DNA from: Kushneria pakistanensis
GTDB lineage: Bacteria; Pseudomonadota; Gammaproteobacteria; Pseudomonadales; Halomonadaceae
Assembly: GCF_014652795.1 (NCBI RefSeq)
Contig: NZ_BMZM01000003.1
Span: 372,001 to 436,000 of the forward strand
DNA length: 64,000 nucleotides
Reading direction: 5' to 3'
In this document: positions 17,089 through 26,246 of the stretch, one piece after another
Position numbering within the stretch: the first letter of the stretch is position 1
Layout: each line of letters begins with the position of its first letter
Made by a program: the position numbers and the translations under genes
The notes under the pieces: model-generated
Databases searched by the model: none
Told to the model about the DNA's origin: nothing
The model's input: the letters and a program-made list of their open reading frames with translations, nothing else

Positions 17089-18336
17089 ATGTCCCGCACC
17101 AGTCCTCCGGGCAGTGAAACCTCAACAATGCCCGGTGAAGAGGCGCCGTTCATCGAACGCGGTGGCCCTGAATATCGCCCCACCATGCTGGCGCTGTTTC
17201 TTGGCGCCTTTTCCACCTTTGCGCTGCTGTACTGCGTGCAGCCGATGCTGCCGATCCTGTCTGATGCCTTTGGTATCGACCCGGCCAGTACCAGTCTGGT
17301 GTTGTCGGTCTCCACCGGCATGTTGGCGGTCGGGCTTTTGATGACCGGCCCGGTTTCGGATGCCCTCGGGCGCAAAAAGATGATGTCGCTGGCGCTTTTA
17401 AGCGCCTCTGCACTGACCATCGGGGCGGCGTTCATGCAGCACTGGGGCGCCATTCTGGTCATGCGGGCGCTGGCGGGGCTTTCAATGGCCGGGCTGTGCG
17501 GCGTGGCGATGGCCTATCTCAATGAGGAGATTCACCCGAGCTTTATCGGCGTCTCAATGGGGCTTTATATCGGCGGCAACGCCATCGGTGGCATGAGCGG
17601 GCGACTGATCAGCGGCGTGATGGTGGATTTTGTCCACTGGCGGGTGACGCTGGCGACCATGGGCATCATCTCGCTGATCAGCGCGATTGCCTTCATGAAG
17701 ATGCTGCCCCCTTCCCGCCATTTCGTGCCCAGACAGCTCAGCGTGGCCAATCTGGCCGGCGCCTTTCGGCTGCACTTTCGCGATGCCGGGCTGCCGTGGC
17801 TGTTTCTGGAAGCCTTTTTGCTGATGGGCAGCTTCGTGACGCTGTTCAACTACATCGTCTATCGGCTGCTGGAAGCGCCATATCACTTCAGCCAGACGGT
17901 GATCGGGCTGTTGTCGATCGTCTATCTCTCCGGCATCTACAGCTCGGCCTGGGCAGGTGGGCTTGCCGACCGGCTGGGACGGCCGCGGACCTTTTGGGTG
18001 TTCATTGTCGTGATGCTCGCGGGCCTTGGCCTGACACTGGCCTCGCCGGTAATCATGATCATGATCGGCATGCTGATCTTTACCTTCGGCTTTTTTGCCG
18101 CCCACTCGATTGCCAGCGGCTGGGTCGGGCAGCGGGCGACCCAGGCGCGCGGGCAGGCTTCCTCGCTGTATCTGTTCAGCTACTATCTGGGCTCGAGTCT
18201 GGCCGGCACCCTGGGCGGTGCCTTCTGGACCATGGGCGGCTGGAACGGTGTAGTCGCCTTTATTACCGCGCTATTGTTGATCGCGCTGCTGGCGGGGCTG
18301 CGGCTGCGTCGCCTGACCGAAGACATTCCGGGATAA
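17089..18336 (+). CDS. MFS transporter, YnfM-like
   Basis: A 415-residue major facilitator protein with 12 predicted helices. The N-terminal tail is polar; the first helix begins MLALFLGAFSTFALLYCVQPMLPIL, and the helix 2-3 loop motif is GPVSDALGRKKMM. The match to E. coli YnfM and similar drug or sugar exporters is good, but the substrate is unknown. The ATG at 17089 is preceded by CAGGGAGA; the longer ORF to 16999 would span the stem-loop at 17045-17073. It is divergent from tenA, so a thiamine link is possible but unproven. Confidence 0.85.
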   Translation: MSRTSPPGSETSTMPGEEAPFIERGGPEYRPTMLALFLGAFSTFALLYCVQPMLPILSDAFGIDPASTSLVLSVSTGMLAVGLLMTGPVSDALGRKKMMSLALLSASALTIGAAFMQHWGAILVMRALAGLSMAGLCGVAMAYLNEEIHPSFIGVSMGLYIGGNAIGGMSGRLISGVMVDFVHWRVTLATMGIISLISAIAFMKMLPPSRHFVPRQLSVANLAGAFRLHFRDAGLPWLFLEAFLLMGSFVTLFNYIVYRLLEAPYHFSQTVIGLLSIVYLSGIYSSAWAGGLADRLGRPRTFWVFIVVMLAGLGLTLASPVIMIMIGMLIFTFGFFAAHSIASGWVGQRATQARGQASSLYLFSYYLGSSLAGTLGGAFWTMGGWNGVVAFITALLLIALLAGLRLRRLTEDIPG

Positions 18337-18429
18337 CGGCGATTTCGGCGGAAGATCACGGCACGGTAGAGGGATGTGTCTTACACTTGGGAACATTAAT
18401 GTTTCATTTAACGACAGGACACGACATCC

Positions 18430-19305
18430 ATGACTGCGCGCAAGGTGAGACATCTACATACCGCCATTCGCGATGATATTGGCGATCTGATCACGCATCG
18501 CCCGCTGCCCGGACCCTCGATCAACTATCTCGATCCCTATCTGTTTCTCAACCATCACGGACCGCAGGTGTATGGAGAGAACAACACCGGGTTGCCGTTC
18601 GGCCCGCATCCGCACCGCGGGTTCGAGACCGTCACCTTTATTCTTGACGGCTCACTGGCCCATGCCGACAGCGGCGATCACGAAAGCATCATTGAAGCCG
18701 GTGGCGTACAGTGGATGACGGCAGGTCGTGGGCTGGTGCATGCAGAAGTCTCGCCCGAAGCCTTCCGGCGGCAGGGCGGACGCATGGAAATCCTTCAGCT
18801 CTGGATCAACCTGCCGGCCAGCCTCAAGATGACTGAACCGCGCTACACCGGGCTTCAGGCCGATGACCTGACGCAAGTGGAGCTGGATGAAGGCCGTGGG
18901 CATCTGACCCTGATTGCCGGTGAGTTTGATCAGCAGGATAGTACCTTCCGCGGCCCCATCGAGACGCCGACCACCAGCTTCATGTCGATCATTACCATCA
19001 AGGAAGGCTCACTGATTCGGCTGCCGGTGCCGGAGGATCATGAGATCTTCTGTTACGTGGTGCGTGGCAACATCATGATCTCCGAGCAGGCGATTCGCCC
19101 CTGTCACCTGATCGAATTCGAGACGACAGGCGACTACGTCGAGATTCGCGGGTCAGGCGATGCCACGCTGATCTTTGGCCACTCCCCGCGACTGAAGGAA
19201 CCGATGGTGTCCCACGGCCCCTTTGTGATGAATACGCGAGAAGAGATCGAGCAGGCCGTCAGTGATTATCGAGCCGGCAGGTTCGGCGGACTATCTGCCG
19301 GGTAG
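18430..19305 (+). CDS. pirin-family protein
   Basis: A 291-residue two-cupin protein. The N-terminal cupin contains FGPHPHRGFETVTFILDGSLAHADSGDHESIIEAGGVQWMTAGRGLVHAEVS, with the H-x-H-x-G and later H/E metal ligands of pirins, and MEILQLWINLP marks the junction to the second cupin. Pirins bind iron; some are quercetin dioxygenases and others act as redox-sensing partners of transcription factors. The exact activity here cannot be read from sequence. It follows the MFS gene by about 90 bases on the same strand. Confidence 0.92.
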   Translation: MTARKVRHLHTAIRDDIGDLITHRPLPGPSINYLDPYLFLNHHGPQVYGENNTGLPFGPHPHRGFETVTFILDGSLAHADSGDHESIIEAGGVQWMTAGRGLVHAEVSPEAFRRQGGRMEILQLWINLPASLKMTEPRYTGLQADDLTQVELDEGRGHLTLIAGEFDQQDSTFRGPIETPTTSFMSIITIKEGSLIRLPVPEDHEIFCYVVRGNIMISEQAIRPCHLIEFETTGDYVEIRGSGDATLIFGHSPRLKEPMVSHGPFVMNTREEIEQAVSDYRAGRFGGLSAG

Positions 19306-19328
19306 GCCAGGCCTGTTACCAGACGCGA

Positions 19329-19361
19329 TAAAAAACGCCCGCAGCCATGGCTGCGGGCGTT
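19329..19361 (-). terminator. intrinsic terminator for the small membrane protein gene
   Basis: The 28-base palindrome at 19334-19361 (AACGCCCGCAGCC and its complement) is followed on the minus strand by a run of T. It also lies after the plus-strand pirin gene, so it may serve both. Confidence 0.85.
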
Positions 19362-19394
19362 GTCGTATGGGCTTGAGTCAAAACGGGCGACGCG

Positions 19395-19769
19395 CTACCA
19401 GGCCCAGTTCATCAGCGGGGTCGGCGTGCCTCGGCGCTCAAGCTCACGCCAGCCGCGCACGCAGCGTACGATGAGCCACACCGTGATCAGTGGATACAGC
19501 AAAAGGCCGATGCCCAGAATGGAGAGCGCGGTCGCCAGCACCATGTAGAAAAGCCCGATCCAGAAGGTACGAATCAAAAAGGTGTAGTGGGCTGCCAGCC
19601 AGGGGGCCGAGCGGCGGCGGTAGATATAGGCGATGACCAGACCGGCCAGCGCCGTAATGCCGGTCAGGATGCTGGCCAGATAGAGGGCATAGCCGATACG
19701 CACCATCATCGGGTCGTCATCAAGGCCATTGCTGTGCGGGTCCTGCAACACCGGGTCCCTGTCAGTCAC
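19395..19769 (-). CDS. small four-helix membrane protein (DUF4870-like)
   Basis: A 124-residue protein with an acidic N-terminus (MTDRDPVLQDPHSNGLDDDP) and three to four hydrophobic helices: IGYALYLASILTGITALAGLVIAYIY, then TFLIRTFWIGLFYMVLATALSILGIGLLLYPLITVWLI. The AHYTFLIRTFWIG segment is typical of the COG3671 membrane protein group. Its role is unknown. It follows the abg operon on the same strand with a 63-base gap and ends at the terminator at 19329-19361. Confidence 0.75.
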   Translation of the reverse strand: MTDRDPVLQDPHSNGLDDDPMMVRIGYALYLASILTGITALAGLVIAYIYRRRSAPWLAAHYTFLIRTFWIGLFYMVLATALSILGIGLLLYPLITVWLIVRCVRGWRELERRGTPTPLMNWAW

Positions 19770-19832
19770 TGCGTTCTCCTGAAAGGATCATCAAGACGCA
19801 CAGCATACCCTGACAGGGCCGGTACTGCATGA

Positions 19833-21311
19833 TCAGTGCGCGAGCGGCGATGGTTGAATGTCCGGTCCAATGGGGCACACGTACGGTGATGATGCCAGGG
19901 ACGCATCAAGCTCCTGGCGGGCCTGCGACAACCGTGCCGGATCACGCAAAATCTGCACCGCCGTGGCACCAAGCACCTTGCCGGCATGCAGCATGCCCTT
20001 GTGGCCCAGCGCGCTGCGGCCCTGAGCCACCACCTGCCAGGTATGCAGGGCGGTGCCGATGGCAAAACAGCTCACATAGCACTGTGCGGTGGGCACCACC
20101 CGGCTGACATCGCCCACATCCGTGGAGCCCTTCATGATCTGCAGGCTGGGCGCATAGTCCAGCACCGTTTCAAGCAGTGCCTGCTCGCTCAGGGTGTTGA
20201 TGAGTGCCTGCGTGGCCGGCCCGGTCGCCTGACGCATGGCGGCCAGGTCAGAGCGCCGGTCGGCGTCGCTGTGCGTGTCGGCAATGGTGCGGGCATAGCG
20301 CTGATCGTCATCATCAAAGGGCAGGGCGCCCAGGGCCTGCATCTGCTCGAACATGACTGTTTCCAGTGCGCGATTGGGCAGATAGCTGGAGCAGGCCTTG
20401 TCAAAATGCACCTCGACCCGGGTACCGGTCATCAGCGCCGCGCCGCGGGCGACATCCTGCAGCCGAGCGTAGATCTCTTCGGTGTCGAGCATTTCGGGGG
20501 CGCGTACGAGATAAAGCACCTCGGCACTGTTTTGCACCACATTGGGTGAGGTGCCACCGCTATCGGTGATGGCGTAATGCAGTCGTGCCTGATCCGGCAC
20601 ATGCTCGCGCAGGTAGTTGGTGCCCACGTTCATCAGCTCCACGGCATCCAGCGCGCTGCGCCCCAGATGCGGTGAGTTGGCCGCATGGGCGGCAGTGCCG
20701 TAAAAGCGAAAGTACGCCTGAATATTGGCAAGGGTGGGGGTCGAGAAGATGCCGGTAAAGGTCATCGGATGCCAGGTCAGCGCCGCGTCAACGTCATCGA
20801 AGAGGCCATCGCGCACCATGAAGGTCTTGCCCGAGCCGCCTTCCTCACCCGGACAGCCGTAAAAGCGCAGCGTGCCACCGTCCTCGAGCCCGCCCTGTTC
20901 CTGCAGATAGTCTCTGGCAGCAACGGCGGCGGCCAGCGCCGCTGTGCCCAGAAGGTTATGGCCGCAGCCATGACCGTTGCCACCGGGTTCGAGCGGTTCA
21001 TGCGCGCTGGCGCCGCCGCGCTGGCTGAGCCCGGTCAGTGCATCAAACTCGCCCAGCAGGGCAATCACCGGCGCGCCGCTGCCGACGCTGGCCACAAAGG
21101 CGGTGGCCATGCCGGCCACGCCGCGCTCGACGTGAAAGCCTTCCGCTTCCAGCGCATCGGCCAGCAGGCGGCTGGAAACGTGCTCTTCAAAGCGGGTTTC
21201 GGGATGGTCCCAGATGGCATCGGCCAGCGCGATAAACTGCTCCCTGCGCGCTTCGATCCGCGCGCTGATACGGGCAGTCGAAGAGTCCCTGCAGGCAGCG
21301 TCAGCGGTCAT
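19833..21311 (-). CDS. abgB: p-aminobenzoyl-glutamate hydrolase subunit B
   Basis: About 492 residues of the M20 amidohydrolase family. Motifs include ALLGEFDALTGLSQRGG, NGHGCGHNLLGTAALAAA (zinc-binding), GCPGEEGGSGKTFMVRDG with the catalytic Glu pair, and ALTWHPM. With AbgA it forms the enzyme that splits p-aminobenzoyl-glutamate, a folate breakdown product, into p-aminobenzoate and glutamate. The start at 21311 overlaps the end of abgA by 11 bases, which indicates translational coupling; the longer ORF to 21389 is not needed. Confidence 0.92.
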   Translation of the reverse strand: MTADAACRDSSTARISARIEARREQFIALADAIWDHPETRFEEHVSSRLLADALEAEGFHVERGVAGMATAFVASVGSGAPVIALLGEFDALTGLSQRGGASAHEPLEPGGNGHGCGHNLLGTAALAAAVAARDYLQEQGGLEDGGTLRFYGCPGEEGGSGKTFMVRDGLFDDVDAALTWHPMTFTGIFSTPTLANIQAYFRFYGTAAHAANSPHLGRSALDAVELMNVGTNYLREHVPDQARLHYAITDSGGTSPNVVQNSAEVLYLVRAPEMLDTEEIYARLQDVARGAALMTGTRVEVHFDKACSSYLPNRALETVMFEQMQALGALPFDDDDQRYARTIADTHSDADRRSDLAAMRQATGPATQALINTLSEQALLETVLDYAPSLQIMKGSTDVGDVSRVVPTAQCYVSCFAIGTALHTWQVVAQGRSALGHKGMLHAGKVLGATAVQILRDPARLSQARQELDASLASSPYVCPIGPDIQPSPLAH

Positions 21312-22635
21312 GGCGGGCTCCGGGCAGATCGATATTGAAGGCAAGATGGGCCAGCGAGCGCACCGCCAGCGGCAGTACATCCTCGTCAAAATCGAAGCAC
21401 TGGTGGTGATGGCCGGCGGCCAGCTCGGTGCCGAATACCATGTAGGTGGCCAGCCCGCCCCGGTCCTGAACTCGCTTCATCATGCAGGTGGCATCCTCCG
21501 AGCCCGAGGGCTCGTTGATGCTTGGTGTGATGACCTCAATGCCCGGCAGCCCCTGGAGTCGGCCGTGAATGTAATCGACCAGCTCGGGGCTTGAGGTGCA
21601 GGTATCGGCCTCGCCGGCCAGATGATACTCGACGCTGACGCCGTGCATGCGTGCAGCACCCTCGATCACATCGATGGCGCGGCGGCGCATTTCCTCATTG
21701 ATGGCCGTGTTTTCACCGCGCGTTTCGATCTTCATGGTGGCGCTGGCGGGCACCACGTTGCGACCGCTGCCGGCGTTGAGTACGCCCACGTTGATGCGCG
21801 AGACGCCGGCGCTGTGTCTCGGAATGGCATGCAGCCCCACCGCAGCCTGAGCGGCGGCCAGCAGCGCGTTGCGACCCTCTTCGGGTTTGCCGCCGGCGTG
21901 GGCCGGCACGCCGGTGTAGGCCACATCGAGCTTGGTGGTGGCCAGATAGCCGTCCTGGCCGCAGACCACCTCACCGCGAGGGACGCCGGTGCCGATGTGA
22001 GTGGCAATGAAGATATCGACGTCATCAAGCGTGCCGGCTTCTACCATTGAGCGTGCGCCACGCACGCCTTCCTCGGCGGGCTGGAAAATCAGCTTGATGC
22101 GCCCGGAGAGTTCCGATTCCAGCGTTTTGAACAGCCGGGCCAGCCCCAGTCCGATGGTAGTGTGACCATCGTGACCGCAGGCGTGCATCATGCCGGCATT
22201 TTTCGAGCCGAAGCCCTGCTGGGCGGGACGGTGCGTTTCTTCCCTGGACTCTTCAAGATCCAGCGCGTCCAGATCGATGCGATAGCCAATGGTCGGCCCC
22301 GGACGGCCGGTATCGAGTACGCCGATCACGCCGGTAAAGCCGCCCGAGAGCTGCGGCAGCCAGCGCTCGATGGCGCCCTGCGCTTTGGCGCGTGCCTCTT
22401 CACGCGCCAGGGTGTCGGCATCGGGTACGCCCATGCGTGAGGTCTCATCAACGACGTCACGGCCCAGCGTGACTGCGTAGCCCAGCCGGTCGAGTTCCTC
22501 GGCCACGATCGAGGCAGTGCGAAACTCGACCCAGCCGGATTCAGCGTACTGATGAAAGTCGCGCCGCCAGGCAGTGAGCTGCGGCGTCAGGGTGTCCAGA
22601 TGGTGATCAAGCGTGTGTGAAAGCGCTTCTGACAT
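21301..22635 (-). CDS. abgA: p-aminobenzoyl-glutamate hydrolase subunit A
   Basis: A 444-residue M20D peptidase-like protein. HQYAESGWVEFRTASIVAEEL near the N-terminus, YRIDLDALDLEES, NAGMMHACGHDGHTTIGLGLARL (metal site) and LIFQPAEEGVRGARSMVEAG are diagnostic. It is the partner of AbgB in the heteromeric hydrolase of p-aminobenzoyl-glutamate. The gene sits between abgT (58 bases upstream) and abgB (overlapping). The order T-A-B differs from the abgA-abgB-abgT order of E. coli. Confidence 0.93.
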   Translation of the reverse strand: MSEALSHTLDHHLDTLTPQLTAWRRDFHQYAESGWVEFRTASIVAEELDRLGYAVTLGRDVVDETSRMGVPDADTLAREEARAKAQGAIERWLPQLSGGFTGVIGVLDTGRPGPTIGYRIDLDALDLEESREETHRPAQQGFGSKNAGMMHACGHDGHTTIGLGLARLFKTLESELSGRIKLIFQPAEEGVRGARSMVEAGTLDDVDIFIATHIGTGVPRGEVVCGQDGYLATTKLDVAYTGVPAHAGGKPEEGRNALLAAAQAAVGLHAIPRHSAGVSRINVGVLNAGSGRNVVPASATMKIETRGENTAINEEMRRRAIDVIEGAARMHGVSVEYHLAGEADTCTSSPELVDYIHGRLQGLPGIEVITPSINEPSGSEDATCMMKRVQDRGGLATYMVFGTELAAGHHHQCFDFDEDVLPLAVRSLAHLAFNIDLPGARHDR

Positions 22636-22693
22636 GACAATACTCCTTTCATGACGGGGCAGCTCGCGGGCCGTCCCGATGGAAATGACCGGT

Positions 22694-24223
22694 TTACATC
22701 AGACCGTAAACGCCCGGTCCGAAGGGCAGCCCCAGCAGATAGAAGCTCACCAGCATGATGATCCAGACAACCAGAAAGGCCAGCGAGTAGGGCAGCATCA
22801 GCGAGATCAGCGTGCCCAGCCCCGCCTCGCGGTCATATTTTCGAATGAAGGTCAGCACCACCACCATGTAGGGATTGAGCGGTGAAATGATGTTGGTTGA
22901 GGAGTCCGCCACGCGGTAGGCCATCTGAATGAAACCCGGGTGGTAGCCCAGCTGCATGAACAGCGGCACGAAAATGGGGGCTTCCAGCGCCCACTTGGCC
23001 GAACCCGAAAAGATCAACAGGTTCATGAACGCGGTAAAGACGATGTAGCAGATGATCACCGGCAGCCCGGTGAAGTTGATCGAGGTCAGCACCTCTGCGC
23101 CATTGACCGCCAGCCAGCTGCCGATATGGGTCCAGCCAAACCAGGCAATGAACTGCGAGGCGGCAAAGATCAGCACGATATAGCCGCCCAGATCGCGCAT
23201 GGCATCAGCCATCTTCTCCGAGATATCACGCGAGCTTTTGATTTTGCCGGTGGTCACGCCGTAGGACACGCTGACCGTGATGAAGAAAAACAAAATGATG
23301 GGAACAATGCCCGAGAGAAACGGCGAGGGGATCAATCCGCCGTTGTCGTTTCTCAAGGGCGAATCAGGCCAGAAGATCAGCGTGGCCAGCCCACCCACAT
23401 ACAAAAGTGCCGCAATGCCGGCATTGCGAAGCCCGCGCCCGGCATTGGATGGCTCGTCATGTTCAACCTTCTCGACGTCCCCGTCATAGCGCCCCAGACG
23501 GGGCTCGGTAATCCGTTCGCTGATCTGGGCAGCGAGAACGGTCAGCACCACCACGGAGAGGCAGTTGAAATACCAGTTGTCGACCGGGGTCACTACCATG
23601 TTCGGGTCGATCAGGCGCGCGGCCTCCGTCGAGATACCCGAGAGCAGGGCATCGGTGCCCACGATCAGCAGATTGGCGGTAAAGCCGGCGCCGGCGCTGG
23701 CAAACCCGAGCGCCAGCCCCGCCACCGGATGACGTCCCAGCGTGTGATAGACCATCGCCGCCAGCGGCGGCAGCAGTATCAGCGAAGCATCGGAGGCCAC
23801 GTTCATCATGATGCCGGTAAAGGCGACCGTATAGGTCACCAGCTGTCGGGGCGCCGACATCACCGTACGCCGGATCAACACATCCAGCAGGCCGATCTTT
23901 TCGGCAAGGCCGATGCCCAGCATCATCGACAGTACCAGCCCGAGCGGGGCAAAGCCGGTGAAGTTGGTCAGCATGGATTCAAGGATAAAGCGGATGCCCT
24001 CGCCCGAGACCAGGCTACGGATCGGCTGCGTTTCGCCCGTGGCCGGCAGCACGACGCTGGCGCCGCTCGCGGCAAAGAAGACCGAGGCCACCAGTACCAC
24101 AAGGGCCAGCATGACAAACAGCATGAAGGGGTCGGGCAGGCGATTGCCAATGCGCTCGATGGCATTGAGCAGTCGTGCCCAGCGGCGCGAAGATGCCGCC
24201 GGGGATTGCGTGGTGGCAACCAT
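22694..24223 (-). CDS. abgT: p-aminobenzoyl-glutamate transporter
   Basis: A 509-residue membrane protein of the AbgT family. It has a basic N-terminus, then NAIERIGNRLPDPFMLFVMLALVVLVASVFFA, a SVLVNFTGFAPLG-like segment (here SMLTNFTGFAPLG), and a conserved C-terminal half with AYRVADSSTNIISPLNPYMVVVL. It imports p-aminobenzoyl-glutamate using an ion gradient; some family members also export sulfonamides. It leads the abgT-abgA-abgB unit and is divergent from yajQ. No LysR-type abgR gene is next to it. Confidence 0.95.
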   Translation of the reverse strand: MVATTQSPAASSRRWARLLNAIERIGNRLPDPFMLFVMLALVVLVASVFFAASGASVVLPATGETQPIRSLVSGEGIRFILESMLTNFTGFAPLGLVLSMMLGIGLAEKIGLLDVLIRRTVMSAPRQLVTYTVAFTGIMMNVASDASLILLPPLAAMVYHTLGRHPVAGLALGFASAGAGFTANLLIVGTDALLSGISTEAARLIDPNMVVTPVDNWYFNCLSVVVLTVLAAQISERITEPRLGRYDGDVEKVEHDEPSNAGRGLRNAGIAALLYVGGLATLIFWPDSPLRNDNGGLIPSPFLSGIVPIILFFFITVSVSYGVTTGKIKSSRDISEKMADAMRDLGGYIVLIFAASQFIAWFGWTHIGSWLAVNGAEVLTSINFTGLPVIICYIVFTAFMNLLIFSGSAKWALEAPIFVPLFMQLGYHPGFIQMAYRVADSSTNIISPLNPYMVVVLTFIRKYDREAGLGTLISLMLPYSLAFLVVWIIMLVSFYLLGLPFGPGVYGLM

Positions 24224-24531
24224 AATGAAGACTCCGAGTAACGTATTATTGTGTGCCGTCTTGAACCGGCGATTGTTATCGGTGACCTGACTCTGACGTG
24301 CATTGGTTTTATTGGGGATAGTCGACTTTTTACAGCGTCAGCACAAACAGGTCATGACACTGTAAGGGAAAGCGGCGTTCGATCAAACGATATCGCTGCG
24401 TACTGTTCGATAATTGTTCTGGTGCCTTGCCAGGTGGTGCCTTGCAGACACGAAAGCCGTCCGGGATGAATGGGCCTTGCCCTTTGACTCGGCTAGAATC
24501 AGCCCTTTTGGTGCATTCAGGAGACCATGAC
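24224..24531. promoter_or_regulatory. divergent abgT / yajQ intergenic region with imperfect palindrome
   Basis: This 308-base gap holds no plausible gene. TTACAGCGTCA at 24330-24340 and TGACACTGTAA at 24355-24365 form an 11-bp inverted repeat with one mismatch and a 14-base spacer. It is a candidate operator for the abg unit, whose usual regulator gene is absent here. The yajQ ribosome site (CAGGAG) is at about 24518. Confidence 0.35.
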
Positions 24532-25017
24532 ATGCCCTCTTTCGATATCGTGTCCGAATTTGACAAGCACGAAGCGACCAATGCCGTCGATCAGGCCAAT
24601 CGCGAAGTGCAGACGCGCTTTGACTTTCGCGGCGTGGATGCCAGCTTCACCCTGGAAGGTGAAAAGGTATCGCTGGAAGCCGATGCCGATTTCCAGCTCA
24701 AGCAGATGCTCGACATCCTGCGGGCCAAACTGATTGCACGCGGCATTGATGCGCGCTGCATGGATGAGCAGGAGCCGGTGTTGTCCGGCGTCAAGGCGCG
24801 TCAGGAAGTGCAGCTCAAGCAGGGGCTCGAACAGCCTGACTGCAAGGCGATCGTCAAGCAGTTGAAGGAGTCAAAGCTCAAGGTGCAAAGCGCCATTCAG
24901 GGCGACAAGGTGCGGGTCACCGGCAAAAAGCGCGATGACCTGCAGCAGGCCATCGCGCTTTTGAAGGGAGAAGAAGGACCGGATCTGCCTTTGCAGTTTG
25001 ACAACTTCCGTGACTAG
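24532..25017 (+). CDS. yajQ: YajQ-family nucleotide-binding protein
   Basis: A 161-residue protein of the YajQ (UPF0234) family: MPSFDIVSEFDKHEATNAVDQANREVQTRFDFRGV, then a central LKQMLDILRAKLIARGID and a second half with AIVKQLKESKLKVQSAIQGDKVRVTGKKRDDLQ. Two ferredoxin-like domains are expected. YajQ proteins bind RNA or nucleotides, and the Xanthomonas homologue binds cyclic di-GMP and works with a LysR regulator. CAGGAG precedes ATG 24532. It converges with the LpxL-type gene 53 bases downstream. Confidence 0.95.
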   Translation: MPSFDIVSEFDKHEATNAVDQANREVQTRFDFRGVDASFTLEGEKVSLEADADFQLKQMLDILRAKLIARGIDARCMDEQEPVLSGVKARQEVQLKQGLEQPDCKAIVKQLKESKLKVQSAIQGDKVRVTGKKRDDLQQAIALLKGEEGPDLPLQFDNFRD

Positions 25018-25070
25018 GCAATCTCTCGGGCTGCCTCATGTTCGGATAGCAGCAGGTCGACCCTTTTGAA

Positions 25071-26021
25071 CTAAAGCTTTTTACCGGCGCGGCCCTGCTT
25101 GTAAAAGCGCCGCGTCCGCCAGCCGGGCGCGTTTTCCCGCTGTCCCGGGGTGCGTCGGTATCGCTTGTACTCCCACTGATACTGCATGGGGTCCAGCGCG
25201 ATGGCGGCCTCGACGCTTGCGTTGACACCGCGCGCCGACAGCGCCTCATCTTCCTGGGCATAGACCCGCTCATCAGCCTTGAGAAAGTGGATATCAAAGC
25301 CCTTTCGGTCCTCACGCCGTTTGGCCACACCCGTGACCACGCGGGCATTGGTGCGCGAGACCAGCCGTGGCAGCAGGGTGGCGGTATAGGCCGGATGACC
25401 AAAAAAGTCGGCAAACTCGCCGCTGCCCCAGTCAGGCACCTGATCCGGCAGGATACCGATCGCTTCGCTGCGTTTGAGGGCCTTTAACAGCGCGGCCACA
25501 CCGCGGGAGGTGGTGGGTACCAGCTGTGCGCCCATCCGCTCTCGTCCGCTTCGAATGACCGGGTCCAGCGCACTGATCTTGGGCGGCTCATACATGGCCG
25601 TGAATGGAAAGTGGCTGGAGAGCCAGAAGTTGAGAATCTCCCAGTTGCCAAAGTGAGGCGCCAGCACGATCACGCCGCGACCCTCGGCGCGGGCCTCATC
25701 GAGCAGCTCACGTCCGTGCACCTCGACAATCGATTTCTCCACCTCGTCAGGGTCACCCTGCCAGGCAAATCCCAGCTCCATCATGGTGGCAATCGAGTGA
25801 CGCAGGCTGTCATGGATCTGCTGACGGCGTGCCTCGTCGCTGACCTTTGGAAAGGCCTGACGCAGGTTCATGCGCGTAATGCGCCGCTCTCGTACGCCAA
25901 TCAGGCTGTAGAAGGGCTCAAACCTTGACGCCAGACGCCATAGCGAATGCGGCGTGCGTTGTGAGAGCACTTGCCAGAGACGCATGATAAGGCGCGCCTG
26001 CCAGTTGTCTTTCATCGTCAT
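25071..26021 (-). CDS. LpxL/HtrB-family lipid A acyltransferase, first copy
   Basis: About 316 residues. A hydrophobic N-terminal helix precedes RRITRMNLRQAFP, and the catalytic H-X4-E motif is H123-FGNW-E128 within VIVLAPHFGNWEI. GILPDQVPDWGSGEFADFFGHPAYTATLLPRL is the second conserved block. It adds a secondary acyl chain to lipid A precursors at the inner membrane. The terminal tail is basic. A related gene with an H-X4-D motif is at 43268-44194. ATG 26015 is an equally plausible start. Confidence 0.88.
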   Translation of the reverse strand: MTMKDNWQARLIMRLWQVLSQRTPHSLWRLASRFEPFYSLIGVRERRITRMNLRQAFPKVSDEARRQQIHDSLRHSIATMMELGFAWQGDPDEVEKSIVEVHGRELLDEARAEGRGVIVLAPHFGNWEILNFWLSSHFPFTAMYEPPKISALDPVIRSGRERMGAQLVPTTSRGVAALLKALKRSEAIGILPDQVPDWGSGEFADFFGHPAYTATLLPRLVSRTNARVVTGVAKRREDRKGFDIHFLKADERVYAQEDEALSARGVNASVEAAIALDPMQYQWEYKRYRRTPGQRENAPGWRTRRFYKQGRAGKKL

Positions 26022-26246
26022 TGCTACGCTTTAATGGTGTCGAAATCGACAGGGAGTATAACCAGTTGAATCGGCGCCTTCATGGTAAGTGGGCGCAATC
26101 GCTTGTGATCATCTCGTGCCTGTGCCGATTGGCAGGCCGAAATGACCCGCCGGGGGGCTCTGACGGGCTGCCTGTTTCGTTGGTAACAGAGTGGTGGTGG
26201 CAGAACGTGTGATGCGCCATCTCCATTCGTGATTTGTGAGGACTCC

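Noticed and set aside
22940-24241. 433-codon plus-strand ORF antisense to abgT
   Set aside because: The His/Gln/Arg-rich protein has the look of an antisense shadow; abgT is full length and well matched to its family.
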